From IMG/VR virus record IMGVR_UViG_3300027793_000075, positions 21,567-85,566 of that record: 64,000 nt of DNA. The stretch is one strand, 5' to 3'. Every line of letters starts with the position of its first letter. Within the stretch, counting starts at the first letter, position 1. Of this stretch, positions 39,212 to 46,961 are shown one piece after another. The notes beneath the pieces are model-generated. The model saw only the letters and a list, made by a program, of their open reading frames with translations, searched no databases and was not told the DNA's origin. This DNA comes from a virus. The translations under genes were made by a program, and so were the position numbers.

Positions 39212-39709
39212 ATGAATAAAGACAACGTAATGAAAAAAGGCAAAATTATTGTTGGAGGCACTTTGCGTGAAAAATTAAAAGCAAAGTTAAAAGAAATCAT
39301 TCGTAAAAAAATGACAGAAATTTCAACAAGCGGTGCTGCTGGTGGTAGTGCTGCGGATGGTAGTGCCGGTCCAGTAAAAACGCCATATGCATTTGGTAAA
39401 GTAAAAGATCCTACAACTGGTTTGGATGGATACAAGCAAGTTGGAAAACCCGAAACAGGTACAATTACTGAAAAAGAAGGTAAGAAAAAAGAACCCGAAA
39501 CTAAAGAATCTCCTAAGAAGAGTGAACCAAAGCCATATGAGCCAATTGTAAAGCCAAAAACTCCTGAAGAAAAAGCTGCCGATGAACTTTCTGCTTCAAA
39601 CGAAAGACGTAAAAAAGAAGTAGAATTGGTTGCGAAAATTGTATCAGGATGGGCCGATACTCGCAAAAAAGCTTCAAAAGCTTCAAAAGCTTCAAAAAAA
39701 TCTGATTAA
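39212..39709 (+). CDS. Hypothetical basic low-complexity head-module protein
   Basis: A lysine-rich N-terminal helix (TLREKLKAKLKEIIRKKM), a Gly/Ala/Ser stretch (residues 45-60), then Pro/Lys/Glu-rich sequence and a final tandem K-A-S triplet repeat encoded by direct DNA repeats near 39668-39700. Largely disordered. Could be an internal head or core protein like T4 gp67/gp68 by position. The first or second ATG (MKKGKIIVGG) could be the start. Confidence 0.65.
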   Translation: MNKDNVMKKGKIIVGGTLREKLKAKLKEIIRKKMTEISTSGAAGGSAADGSAGPVKTPYAFGKVKDPTTGLDGYKQVGKPETGTITEKEGKKKEPETKESPKKSEPKPYEPIVKPKTPEEKAADELSASNERRKKEVELVAKIVSGWADTRKKASKASKASKKSD

Positions 39710-39720
39710 TAAAGATTATT

Positions 39721-40200
39721 ATGTCGATTAGTTTAAAAAGACTAATAGAATTGGATAGTGAGCCGCAAGTCAAACAAAATGCGGCTTATACTCCTATTGT
39801 TGCTCAACAACCAACTCCACAAGGTCAGGAGTTTAATGTTGGATTAGATTTTACTAATTTTGAACGAACGATAGCAGCATTTACTGAAAATGCAAAAAAT
39901 GCATTTCAACAAAAACTTATGAGTTTGGTTGGAAATAAAAAAGTATTTTTGCGTGGTAGTAAAGGCTATGGTCAGCCAATTAAAGATTATACTGTCAATG
40001 TAAAAAGCGTTAGCATTGATTTTTATTATGAACGTTATGTTGTTGTTTTCAAAGATGAAAATGACAAAGAATACTTTTTAGAGCCGGGATACAAGATTAA
40101 AATCTTGGGTCAGGCACAAATTGTTCCAAAAACACCAAAGAAAAAAAAGAAGGAACAACCTCCGGTTGTGCCAGTTCAACCAAATATTAATCCTAGATAA
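39721..40200 (+). CDS. Head-module protein with capsid-targeting-like N-terminus, 159 aa
   Basis: Begins MSISLKRLIELDSE, where L-I-E at residues 8-10 matches the prohead-protease site and the LKRLIE part resembles the common start of other genes in this module. After a disordered segment, residues 40-135 form a compact domain with beta strands (KKVFLRGSKGYGQPIKDYTVNV, then YYERYVVVFKDEND) and the tail is Lys- and Pro-rich. Directly upstream of the prohead protease. Possibly a packaged internal protein; unknown function. Confidence 0.7.
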   Translation: MSISLKRLIELDSEPQVKQNAAYTPIVAQQPTPQGQEFNVGLDFTNFERTIAAFTENAKNAFQQKLMSLVGNKKVFLRGSKGYGQPIKDYTVNVKSVSIDFYYERYVVVFKDENDKEYFLEPGYKIKILGQAQIVPKTPKKKKKEQPPVVPVQPNINPR

Positions 40201-40201
40201 T

Positions 40202-40819
40202 ATGAATAAAGAATTACTTGTTGACTGCATTTCGTTTGCAGTAAGCCGAGATGTCATAAATGAAATGACAAATAGTGGCGGACCTTTTGTAGTAAAAGGT
40301 GTATTGCAACGTGCTAATGCAAAAAATCAAAATGGTAGAATTTATCCAAAAGCAATTTTGGAACGTGAAGCAGTAAAATATACTGAAAACTTCATCAAAC
40401 AACGTCGTGCATTAGGTGAATTAGATCATCCTGAAACTAGTGTTGTTAATTTGCAAAATGTTAGTCATAACGTATTGGAAGTTCACTGGGAAGGTGATGA
40501 TTTGGTCGGTAGTGTTGAAATTTTAACAACGCCAAGCGGCAACATTTTGCGTGAGTTATTTAAAAGCTCAATCAATGTTGGCATTAGTAGTCGTGGCGTA
40601 GGTAGTGTAAAACGAAAAATGGCAGAAAGTGCAGATGAAGTTCAAGAAGATTTTGAATTAATTGCATTTGATTTCGTTAGCAACCCAAGCACACAAGGAG
40701 CATTTTTACATCCGTCTGGACAAATTCAAGAAGGTGTAAATACAATTAAAAATCCAGTCACAAACAAATGGGATAATGTAAATAATATTATTCGAGAAAT
40801 CTTAGGAGAAATTAAATAA
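40202..40819 (+). CDS. Prohead core protease (gp21-like)
   Basis: Serine protease that cleaves scaffold, capsid and targeting peptides during head maturation. The start at 40202 (MNKELLVDCISFAV) is 1 base after the previous stop; an ATG 81 bases upstream in this frame lies inside that gene. GRIYPKAILEREA near residue 46, LGELDHPE with the catalytic His76, and NVGISSRG with the catalytic serine (129 or 130) are the hallmarks. The length of 205 residues agrees with T4 gp21 (212). It is the expected processing enzyme for the I/L-x-E peptides described in the findings. Confidence 0.93.
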   Translation: MNKELLVDCISFAVSRDVINEMTNSGGPFVVKGVLQRANAKNQNGRIYPKAILEREAVKYTENFIKQRRALGELDHPETSVVNLQNVSHNVLEVHWEGDDLVGSVEILTTPSGNILRELFKSSINVGISSRGVGSVKRKMAESADEVQEDFELIAFDFVSNPSTQGAFLHPSGQIQEGVNTIKNPVTNKWDNVNNIIREILGEIK

Positions 40820-40822
40820 TAT

Positions 40823-41503
40823 ATGAATAATAAAACACAAAATGAAGGATTTTTTGACCGTCTTAAAGCAAATTGGACTGGGGCAAAAACTGCCGCAACA
40901 AATATAGGAACAGGCGTAGCATCGGTTGCGGCTGGAGTACCATTGAAATTAACCAATGTTCAAGATGCCAGAATTAAACAATTATTTAGTCAGGTTCAAG
41001 CAAGAATCAAACCATATGCAAACAAATTGGGAAATACAAATGTTGCGACCAAACTGAATGCTGAAATTGAAGTAAAAAAGAATCTTCTAGGATTCATCAA
41101 TGATTTCATGAAAATGACGGGTGAAAAAAAACCAAATAATGTGATTGCCACATTGCAACAACCACAATATGCTGAAATTGCAAATTATATCAAAAAATTA
41201 GGGCTTTCTGTTCCTGTTTCAAAGAAACCTGTGACACCATCCGCATCCACAACTACCCCTACCCCAGCACCTGCTTCATCTACACCGCCAACTGGAGGTA
41301 CACCCGCCGATGGTACATTCGATGTTTCTAAAAATTATAAATTTGATGCTAGTAAAAATCTATGGGTTAATATTTCAACCGGAGTTGCGTTGAACAAATC
41401 AGCTTCAGACGCAAAGACAGTTGCATACTGGAATGCAGTTAAAAAAGGAACCATCATTCCAGAAAATAAAACTAAAATTGTATATAAAGAGTTTTTTGTA
41501 TAA
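40823..41503 (+). CDS. Hypothetical head-module protein with Pro/Thr linker, 226 aa
   Basis: Helical N-terminal 125 residues (NEGFFDRLKANWTGAK, then a helix bundle with RIKPYANKLGNTNVATKL), a Pro/Thr/Ser/Ala linker at about residues 135-165, and a small C-terminal domain (FDVSKNYKFDASKNLWVNIST). Such two-domain proteins with flexible linkers are seen among internal head proteins of T4-like phages, but no family is recognised. Located 3 bases after the protease gene and before the scaffold. Confidence 0.65.
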   Translation: MNNKTQNEGFFDRLKANWTGAKTAATNIGTGVASVAAGVPLKLTNVQDARIKQLFSQVQARIKPYANKLGNTNVATKLNAEIEVKKNLLGFINDFMKMTGEKKPNNVIATLQQPQYAEIANYIKKLGLSVPVSKKPVTPSASTTTPTPAPASSTPPTGGTPADGTFDVSKNYKFDASKNLWVNISTGVALNKSASDAKTVAYWNAVKKGTIIPENKTKIVYKEFFV

Positions 41504-41508
41504 TTGCT

Positions 41509-41517
41509 AATATTTAT
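41509..41517 (+). promoter_or_regulatory. Late-type TATTTAT motif
   Basis: AATATTTAT with TATTTAT ending 5 bases before the ATG at 41523. Confidence 0.5.
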
Positions 41518-41522
41518 TACAT

Positions 41523-42008
41523 ATGATCACGTTAAAAAAAATTATTGAAGGAGTTGAACAAGAATCTTCTGTAGATACTAATGAATTGAGTGGTATGATG
41601 GGACAGTCACCTACTACATGGGATACGCCAAAAGCATATGCTCCTGCCGGTGCGCCAGTTCGAACAAATGAAGCATTACCTTCAAAGAAATTAACCGCTG
41701 AAGAAAAGCGTAAATTGCTTGGTATGATTGGTCAATTTAACGAATATCGCCGTGCTATGAAGATGGCGGATGAATTGAAACACGTTGCTGAAAACATTGT
41801 TTACATTGCAGAAATGACCGAAAAATACGGTTTGAATGAAACAAGTGAGTGGTTTGAAGGAGTAACATTGGAACGTGATATGAAAGAAATTAAACGTTAT
41901 GCAAGTGAATTGCATAAGATTGCTAATAAAGTTCATCCACAGGTTCAACAAGCCGAAGCAATATACGAAGAAATTGGACTAAAGTTAGAAAGATACTTTA
42001 ATCTATAA
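41523..42008 (+). CDS. Head-module protein with capsid-targeting-like N-terminus, 161 aa
   Basis: Begins MITLKKIIEGVEQE; I-I-E at residues 7-9 fits the prohead-protease consensus and the MITLKKII part fits the shared start pattern. The rest has a disordered segment (residues 20-60, TTWDTPKAYAPAGAP) and a long helical domain (RRAMKMADELKHVAENIVYIAEM to the end), probably a coiled coil or helix bundle. Followed by a bidirectional terminator. Possibly packaged in the head; function unknown. Confidence 0.72.
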   Translation: MITLKKIIEGVEQESSVDTNELSGMMGQSPTTWDTPKAYAPAGAPVRTNEALPSKKLTAEEKRKLLGMIGQFNEYRRAMKMADELKHVAENIVYIAEMTEKYGLNETSEWFEGVTLERDMKEIKRYASELHKIANKVHPQVQQAEAIYEEIGLKLERYFNL

Positions 42009-42011
42009 ATC

Positions 42012-42040
42012 AAAAACCCCACTTAATAGTGGGGTTTTTT
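42012..42040. terminator. Bidirectional terminator
   Basis: Stem CCCCACT with AGTGGGG and TAAT loop, with an A-run before and a T-run after. Suits both the rightward gene ending at 42008 and the leftward gene ending at 42042. Confidence 0.92.
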
Positions 42041-42041
42041 A

Positions 42042-42425
42042 TTATACTTCTAATTTTCCAAACTCATCTATTCTATCCATCATGTTATCGAATGATTTAA
42101 AATAATGTTTTCTATCATTAACTTTTAATTCATATCCAAGCTTTTTATGCTTGGCAATGCTGTATCTATTCATATCCATATCACCGGGAATAGTTAATCC
42201 CATATGACTATCACCTTCGATTTGAAAGCCCATACCTTCAAGCATATCCAAATGTTTCATTTCCCACGAATTTGGATTATCGAAGTCATCTAACTTGTAA
42301 TAATTTTCATTTTGTAGTTCGGATGTATGATAATCTTTTCTAATATTCATTGGTTGTTTGTAGCTATTATGATTGCTGCCAACACTATGACGTTTTGAAC
42401 TAATTGTAAATTGTTTTGATTGCAT
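42042..42425 (-). CDS. Hypothetical protein, 127 aa
   Basis: One of two leftward genes inside the late region. Polar protein with many Asn, Lys, Met and Tyr; the C-terminal half (MKHLDMLEGMGFQIEGDSHMG to the end) looks like a small alpha/beta domain. No recognised motif. It follows the other leftward gene by 3 bases, so both are probably one transcript ending at the shared terminator. Confidence 0.65.
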   Translation of the reverse strand: MQSKQFTISSKRHSVGSNHNSYKQPMNIRKDYHTSELQNENYYKLDDFDNPNSWEMKHLDMLEGMGFQIEGDSHMGLTIPGDMDMNRYSIAKHKKLGYELKVNDRKHYFKSFDNMMDRIDEFGKLEV

Positions 42426-42428
42426 ATG

Positions 42429-42917
42429 TTATTTATTCATTAATAGTGCGTCTGTAAAAAAATTATAAATGTTGCTCAAGAAATTTGGAATATTTGCATT
42501 TTTATCAAATGAACTTCCTGAGCGACTAAACACTGCGCCGGGTTTATCTATATCTTCTCGTTTAGTAAATGCAACATACCACATGGCATATTTATATTCA
42601 TTAGAATTTCGTGGATTTGCAATTTTTCTAATGGCAAAATGAAAATTTGTTGGCGATTGATTAACTTCAAATTGAATAGTATTATTTGTAAAATCAACTG
42701 AACTTATATTACTATATACATGTTTAATTGCTTCTTTTATTTTTTCAAGCTCTTGAGGACCAATTGTATAAGGGCGATTATATCCTTTTTGTAATACAGC
42801 AGTCAAATTGGTATCATCAGCTTCTTTTGTTTCAACATAAGAAGATTCAATCAACATATTTTCCAACAATACTTTTTTGATATATTGTTTCAATGATTGT
42901 TTTTGTTTTTCGTTCAT
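42429..42917 (-). CDS. Hypothetical protein with possible targeting peptide, 162 aa
   Basis: The N-terminus is an amphipathic helix (SLKQYIKKVLLENMLIESS) that contains two I/L-x-E sites, L-L-E at residues 17-19 and L-I-E at residues 22-24, so it may carry a longer version of the capsid-targeting peptide. The body is alpha/beta with no known motif (YTIGPQELEKIKEAIKHVYS; AMWYVAFTKREDIDKPGAVF). A late-type motif lies 4 bases before its start codon on the minus strand, consistent with late expression. Confidence 0.68.
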   Translation of the reverse strand: MNEKQKQSLKQYIKKVLLENMLIESSYVETKEADDTNLTAVLQKGYNRPYTIGPQELEKIKEAIKHVYSNISSVDFTNNTIQFEVNQSPTNFHFAIRKIANPRNSNEYKYAMWYVAFTKREDIDKPGAVFSRSGSSFDKNANIPNFLSNIYNFFTDALLMNK

Positions 42918-42920
42918 ATA

Positions 42921-42930
42921 AATAAATATC
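42921..42930 (-). promoter_or_regulatory. Late-type TATTTAT motif, leftward
   Basis: On the minus strand GATATTTATT, with TATTTAT ending 4 bases before the ATG at 42917. Confidence 0.5.
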
Positions 42931-42961
42931 TAAAAATATTTTAACTTTTGTATTTTTTAAT

Positions 42962-42970
42962 TATATTTAT
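42962..42970 (+). promoter_or_regulatory. Late-type TATTTAT motif upstream of the scaffold gene
   Basis: TATATTTAT, 96 bases before the scaffold ATG in the divergent gap 42918-43066. The gap holds no ORF; a Shine-Dalgarno AAAGGA precedes the scaffold start. Confidence 0.4.
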
Positions 42971-43066
42971 TTTACAGTAATACGACATTTCCTTTGTCGC
43001 AATAAATATTCTAACTTTATTGGAGTTTCTATAATAACTTCAGAAACAAACAAAGGATAATCATAT

Positions 43067-44248
43067 ATGTCAAAATTATTACAAGAAGCACTCGCTGACG
43101 CAAAAGCCGTTAAGCGTATTGCTATTGAAAATGCTAAAGTAGCATTAGAAGAAACATTCCAACGCGAAGTCACCGGAATGTTCCAAGAAAAAATCAAAGA
43201 AGAATTGGCCAACGAAGAAACCTACGGTGTAGGTGATCAAAGTGGCGGCCTTCAAGGATCCAGTGATATTGGCGGAACTGTTGGTGGCAGCAAAAAGCCA
43301 TCTGCAAAAGCCCACAAAACATCAACCAAAGTTTCTAAGTTGGAAACTGGTGTAAAATTGGATGAAGAAGCCGAAGATTCGATGCATGCTGAAGTTGGTT
43401 CACATGACAATCAAATGGAAGCTTCAGAAGAAGCTGTTCATGATGAAACAATTACCAATGAAGAATTGGAAGAAATCTTGAGTAGCTTAGAAGAAGAATT
43501 GGATGAAGAAGGTGAACCGTCACCAGCACAACCTCCTGTTGATCCAATGGCACAAACACCTGCTCCTGCTCCTGCGCCAATGGCACCTGCTCCAGTTGAT
43601 CCAAATGCTCCAGTAGCTGCTCAACCTCCAGTTGATCCAAATGCTCCTGTTGCTCCAGTTGCTCCTGCTCCAATGGCACAAGCACAACCTCCAGTTGCTG
43701 AAGAAGAAGAAAGCATGGAAGAAATCAGTCTCGACGAACTTTTGAGTGAAATCGGTGCTGAAGAAAGCTTGGAAGAAGCTAAGGAAGAAGACGACGACGA
43801 AAAAGAAGAAAAAGAAGAAGGTAAAGAAGAAGATGAAGATTTGAAAGAACAAAATACTTCACTTCGTACCCAATTGAGCGAACACATTAAAGTCATTGAA
43901 TATTTGCGTGAACAAATCAATGAAATTAATTTATTGAATGCAAAATTATTGTATACCAACAAGTTGTTTAAGCAATTTGGATTGAGTAACACACAAAAAT
44001 TGAGCATTGTTGAAAAATTCGACTTGGCAAGCACAGTACGTGAAGTCAAGTATGCATACACAATTTTAGCCGAATCATTAAGTTCCGGTGCATCAACAGT
44101 CAAGAAGACTAATACTGTTGCAAAATCTATCACCGAAGGTTTGGCAAGCAAAGCAGTTGCATCCACAAAACCATCAAAAGATGTAATTGTTGAAAACACT
44201 AACGAGATGGCTTTGAAATTCCAAAGACTCGCCGGAATCAAGAAGTAA
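43067..44248 (+). CDS. Prohead scaffolding core protein (gp22-like)
   Basis: Very acidic, helical protein of 393 residues between protease and capsid genes, as T4 gp22. An N-terminal helix region, an acidic middle, a repeated Pro/Ala stretch (about residues 150-205, with several V-D-P-N-A-P units) and a charged region rich in Lys, Asp and Glu. The conserved C-terminal coiled-coil follows (SLRTQLSEHIKVIEYLREQINE, LLYTNKLFKQFGLSNTQK), ending FQRLAGIKK, a closing phrase I associate with gp22-like proteins. It shapes the prohead and is degraded by the protease. The Pro/Ala insertion is unusual for gp22. Good Shine-Dalgarno sequence. Confidence 0.88.
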   Translation: MSKLLQEALADAKAVKRIAIENAKVALEETFQREVTGMFQEKIKEELANEETYGVGDQSGGLQGSSDIGGTVGGSKKPSAKAHKTSTKVSKLETGVKLDEEAEDSMHAEVGSHDNQMEASEEAVHDETITNEELEEILSSLEEELDEEGEPSPAQPPVDPMAQTPAPAPAPMAPAPVDPNAPVAAQPPVDPNAPVAPVAPAPMAQAQPPVAEEEESMEEISLDELLSEIGAEESLEEAKEEDDDEKEEKEEGKEEDEDLKEQNTSLRTQLSEHIKVIEYLREQINEINLLNAKLLYTNKLFKQFGLSNTQKLSIVEKFDLASTVREVKYAYTILAESLSSGASTVKKTNTVAKSITEGLASKAVASTKPSKDVIVENTNEMALKFQRLAGIKK

Positions 44249-44299
44249 TTTTAATGGTGAGCAAAAACCAAACAAAAAAATAGATAAGGAAAATATAAT

Positions 44300-46063
44300 A
44301 TGAGTGATATTAAGTCATTATTGACAAACAACATGAACCCACAAGCACGTTTGATGCAGGAAACTCGTCAATTACAAAGTAAGTGGGATAAAACTGGTCT
44401 TCTTGAAGGATTGGGCGGCGTAGAAAAAGCCAATATGTCCATCTTGCTTGAAAACCAAGCAAAGCAATTGCTTGATGAAGCAACTGCCACAGGTACATCA
44501 GCAAACAGTGAACAATGGGCAGGCGTAGCTCTTCCATTGGTTCGCCGTGTATTTGCTGAAATTAGCGCAAAAGAATTCGTTTCAGTACAACCAATGAATC
44601 TTCCAAGTGGTTTGATCTTTTATTTGGATTTCAAATATGGTTCAACTAATGGCGGATTTACTGCTGACTCAGCTAACAATTACAGTTCATTGTTCGGTGG
44701 AACAGGCAAGAAGCTTGGATCAACTGACAGTGCAACCGGTGGTTTGTATGGTGTAGGTCGTTATGGTTATTCTATTAATGATATTACAGCAAGTATTTCT
44801 GCTGCAACTGGTAGCAGCTTGCCAGCAAGTGGAGTATATTTCACCACTGCGTCATATAGTGATGTCGATTTTGATGCATCCTATAGTTCTAGCGTTAACG
44901 GTACAAGCAACAACATCTACAAGTTGACAATTAATTTGGGAGATAATAGTAGTACTTCAGGTGCAAACCCATTTGCATCAACAATTAATAATGCCGACTT
45001 AAATGCAGTACGTAGCTTCGTATTCACTGGAACCAGTACAACTACTGCTCCATTGAACGCATTCCAAGCTGTATATAACACTGGTAGTTTGGCAAGTCCA
45101 CAATACTCAGTAACATTGTTCTTCAGTGCATCTTCAGCATTGTTGGCAGCCGGTAAAGTAACTGGCTCTGTATTGTTTAGCAAGCAACCAACTGATACAA
45201 CCCGTGGTGACTTCGAAGATAAGGCTCCATTCAGTGGTACTGGTGCAAATACTGGTATTAACGCTGGTACCGATATTGGTATTCCAGAAATTAACTTGGA
45301 ATTGAAGAGCGAACCTATCGTTGCCAAGACACGTAAATTGAAGGCCGTTTGGACCCCTGAATTGGCTCACGATTTGAATGCTTACCACAGCATCGACGCA
45401 GAAGCAGAATTGACTGCTTTGTTGAGTGAATACGTCTCAATGGAAATTGATTTGGAAATCCTTGATATGTTAATTACTGCTGCTCCGGGTGTAACAACTC
45501 AAGCATGGAGTGCTAAGATCGGTAATGAATTGTCAGTTAACTTGGATAGTTTCGGTAATATGAATAATATTACTTTGAACACCGACGCAACTAACAAAAC
45601 TGCATATGTTAAGAGCACATGGTTCCAAACATTGGGTAACAAGATTCAACGTGTATCTAACAAGATTCACCAATTGACTCTTCGTGGTGGTGCTAACTTC
45701 TTGGTCGTCAGTCCAGATGTTGCAACTATCTTGGAAAGTATTCCGGGCTATGTAGTAAACACCGATGGTGATAGTGCTAAGTTCGCAATGGGCGTAAGCC
45801 GTGTTGGTTCTTTCGCATCACGTTTCCAAGTTTACAAGAATCCATATATGGTTGAAAACGTAATCTTGGTTGGTTTCCGTGGAAATAACTTCCTCGAAAC
45901 TGGTGCAGTTTATGCTCCATATATCCCACTCGTACAAACTCCAATGGTATACGATCCAATTAACTTCACACCACGTCGTGGAGTATTGACTCGTTATGCT
46001 AAGAAAGTAATTCGTCCAGAATTCTACGGTAAAGTATTCATTGGTGATCTTGACCAAGTATAA
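44300..46063 (+). CDS. Major capsid protein precursor (gp23-like)
   Basis: Principal head shell protein, 587 residues (T4: 521). The N-terminal part (residues 1-60) is a propeptide; a prohead-protease site L-D-E is at residues 58-60, followed by ATATGTSANSEQWAG, the same place as the T4 cleavage after Glu65. ALPLVRRVFAEISAKEFVSV near residue 75, the hallmark FVSVQPMNLPSGLIFYLD, and VRGNNFLETGAVYAPY-like C-terminal segments are diagnostic. A Ser/Thr/Gly-rich insertion between about residues 130 and 330 is larger than in T4. Preceded by Shine-Dalgarno AAGGA and followed by a terminator, as for a highly expressed gene. Confidence 0.96.
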   Translation: MSDIKSLLTNNMNPQARLMQETRQLQSKWDKTGLLEGLGGVEKANMSILLENQAKQLLDEATATGTSANSEQWAGVALPLVRRVFAEISAKEFVSVQPMNLPSGLIFYLDFKYGSTNGGFTADSANNYSSLFGGTGKKLGSTDSATGGLYGVGRYGYSINDITASISAATGSSLPASGVYFTTASYSDVDFDASYSSSVNGTSNNIYKLTINLGDNSSTSGANPFASTINNADLNAVRSFVFTGTSTTTAPLNAFQAVYNTGSLASPQYSVTLFFSASSALLAAGKVTGSVLFSKQPTDTTRGDFEDKAPFSGTGANTGINAGTDIGIPEINLELKSEPIVAKTRKLKAVWTPELAHDLNAYHSIDAEAELTALLSEYVSMEIDLEILDMLITAAPGVTTQAWSAKIGNELSVNLDSFGNMNNITLNTDATNKTAYVKSTWFQTLGNKIQRVSNKIHQLTLRGGANFLVVSPDVATILESIPGYVVNTDGDSAKFAMGVSRVGSFASRFQVYKNPYMVENVILVGFRGNNFLETGAVYAPYIPLVQTPMVYDPINFTPRRGVLTRYAKKVIRPEFYGKVFIGDLDQV

Positions 46064-46090
46064 TCCGTAACGAGATATTAAGTTAAAGCG

Positions 46091-46120
46091 AACCCACGGT
46101 ATTTCTACCGTGGGTTTTTA
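46091..46120 (+). terminator. Rho-independent terminator after the capsid gene
   Basis: Stem AACCCACGGTA with TACCGTGGGTT, four-base loop, T-rich tail. Confidence 0.93.
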
Positions 46121-46132
46121 TTTTTTATTTTT

Positions 46133-46140
46133 CTATTTAT
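46133..46140 (+). promoter_or_regulatory. Late-type TATTTAT motif of the effector operon
   Basis: CTATTTAT, ending 6 bases before the ATG at 46147 and directly before the ATG at 46141. It opens the operon of putative packaged proteins (46147-49123). Confidence 0.5.
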
Positions 46141-46146
46141 ATGATT

Positions 46147-46941
46147 ATGTATTCAGAAAAAATATCACTAAAGTCTTTGTTATTGGAATATTTTACGGAA
46201 CCCGTTTCTGTTTTAAAAAAATACATTACTAAAACAGAGGCAGAAAGAAAAATAGAACTTGGATTAAAAAATGATTGCATAGAATTTTTAGCAAGACGAT
46301 ATCCAAGTATATATGAAAAATATAGAAAAAACAATTACGGTGAATCGTCTGAAATGTTAATGAAAGAGCATTTAGATGTATTTAATGAATGGTGTAATTT
46401 TTTGTATGAAAAATTAAACAGTTATGATTATCATGAATACTTTGACACGGGCTATCCGACATGGAATTATGTAGATTATAGATCCATTGTAAAAAATCAA
46501 TGGTTGATTCATTTTAGTGATACAGCACAAAATATTTATTATGATCAAAGATTTAATAGTGGAGTAGATGATTATACAAGACTAGGATTAACTAAGCATT
46601 TATCCGATGGTATGAAAGATATGGAAGGATATAATTTTGCTTATTTATTAAGTGATTATTTGAGATACGGAAAGGAACGTAATCGATTCAAATATGGAAA
46701 AGAAGCTGTTTTGTTCAAAGCAAGTGGAATACAAGTGTGGCATTTTGGTGATGCCGAACCACAAGTAATTTTTTGGGGACCGAGTGCATTTGATATTGTC
46801 TATATTAGAGAAGACAGTGACACAGGCGAATATTATGTATATAGTAAAAACAAGACAAGTCCATTCAGAGGAGAATTTGATGATTGTGTTGACTGGGTAA
46901 TAAATAATTTTAATCAATATAAACGCATATTATTACCTTGA
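46147..46941 (+). CDS. Putative packaged protein, possibly ADP-ribosyltransferase-like, 264 aa
   Basis: Start MYSEKISLKSLLLEYF; an alternative ATG lies two codons upstream. L-L-E at residues 12-14 fits the prohead-protease consensus and ISLKSLLLE fits the shared targeting pattern. Residues 20-115 are helical. The C-terminal domain has LIHFSD (His122), DDYTRLGLT near residue 145, FKYGKEAVLFKASG near residue 198 and WHFGDAEPQVIFWGPSAFDIVYI. The order of an H-F-S-D strand and later beta strands is reminiscent of DarT/KptA-type ADP-ribosyltransferase folds, but the catalytic set is not clear, so that idea is weak. First gene of a tightly packed operon between capsid and neck genes. Confidence 0.65.
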   Translation: MYSEKISLKSLLLEYFTEPVSVLKKYITKTEAERKIELGLKNDCIEFLARRYPSIYEKYRKNNYGESSEMLMKEHLDVFNEWCNFLYEKLNSYDYHEYFDTGYPTWNYVDYRSIVKNQWLIHFSDTAQNIYYDQRFNSGVDDYTRLGLTKHLSDGMKDMEGYNFAYLLSDYLRYGKERNRFKYGKEAVLFKASGIQVWHFGDAEPQVIFWGPSAFDIVYIREDSDTGEYYVYSKNKTSPFRGEFDDCVDWVINNFNQYKRILLP

Positions 46942-46946
46942 TGTAT

Positions 46947-46955
46947 TCTATTTAT
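46947..46955 (+). promoter_or_regulatory. Late-type TATTTAT motif
   Basis: TCTATTTAT, ending 6 bases before the ATG at 46962; supports that start over an upstream ATG at 46938. Confidence 0.45.
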
Positions 46956-46961
46956 TATCAT

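Noticed and set aside
39660-39705. Short tandem repeat as a regulatory or origin iteron
   Set aside because: It lies within a coding region and encodes a K-A-S triplet tail, so a protein-level explanation is sufficient.
40121-40819. Longer form of the prohead protease starting at 40121
   Set aside because: The first 27 codons lie inside the preceding gene and read as an unrelated basic peptide; the start at 40202 gives the expected family N-terminus.
43452-43852. Leftward ORFs rich in Leu/Gln or Phe opposite the scaffold gene
   Set aside because: Antisense of the Glu/Lys-rich and Pro/Ala repeats of the scaffold; no independent evidence of coding.
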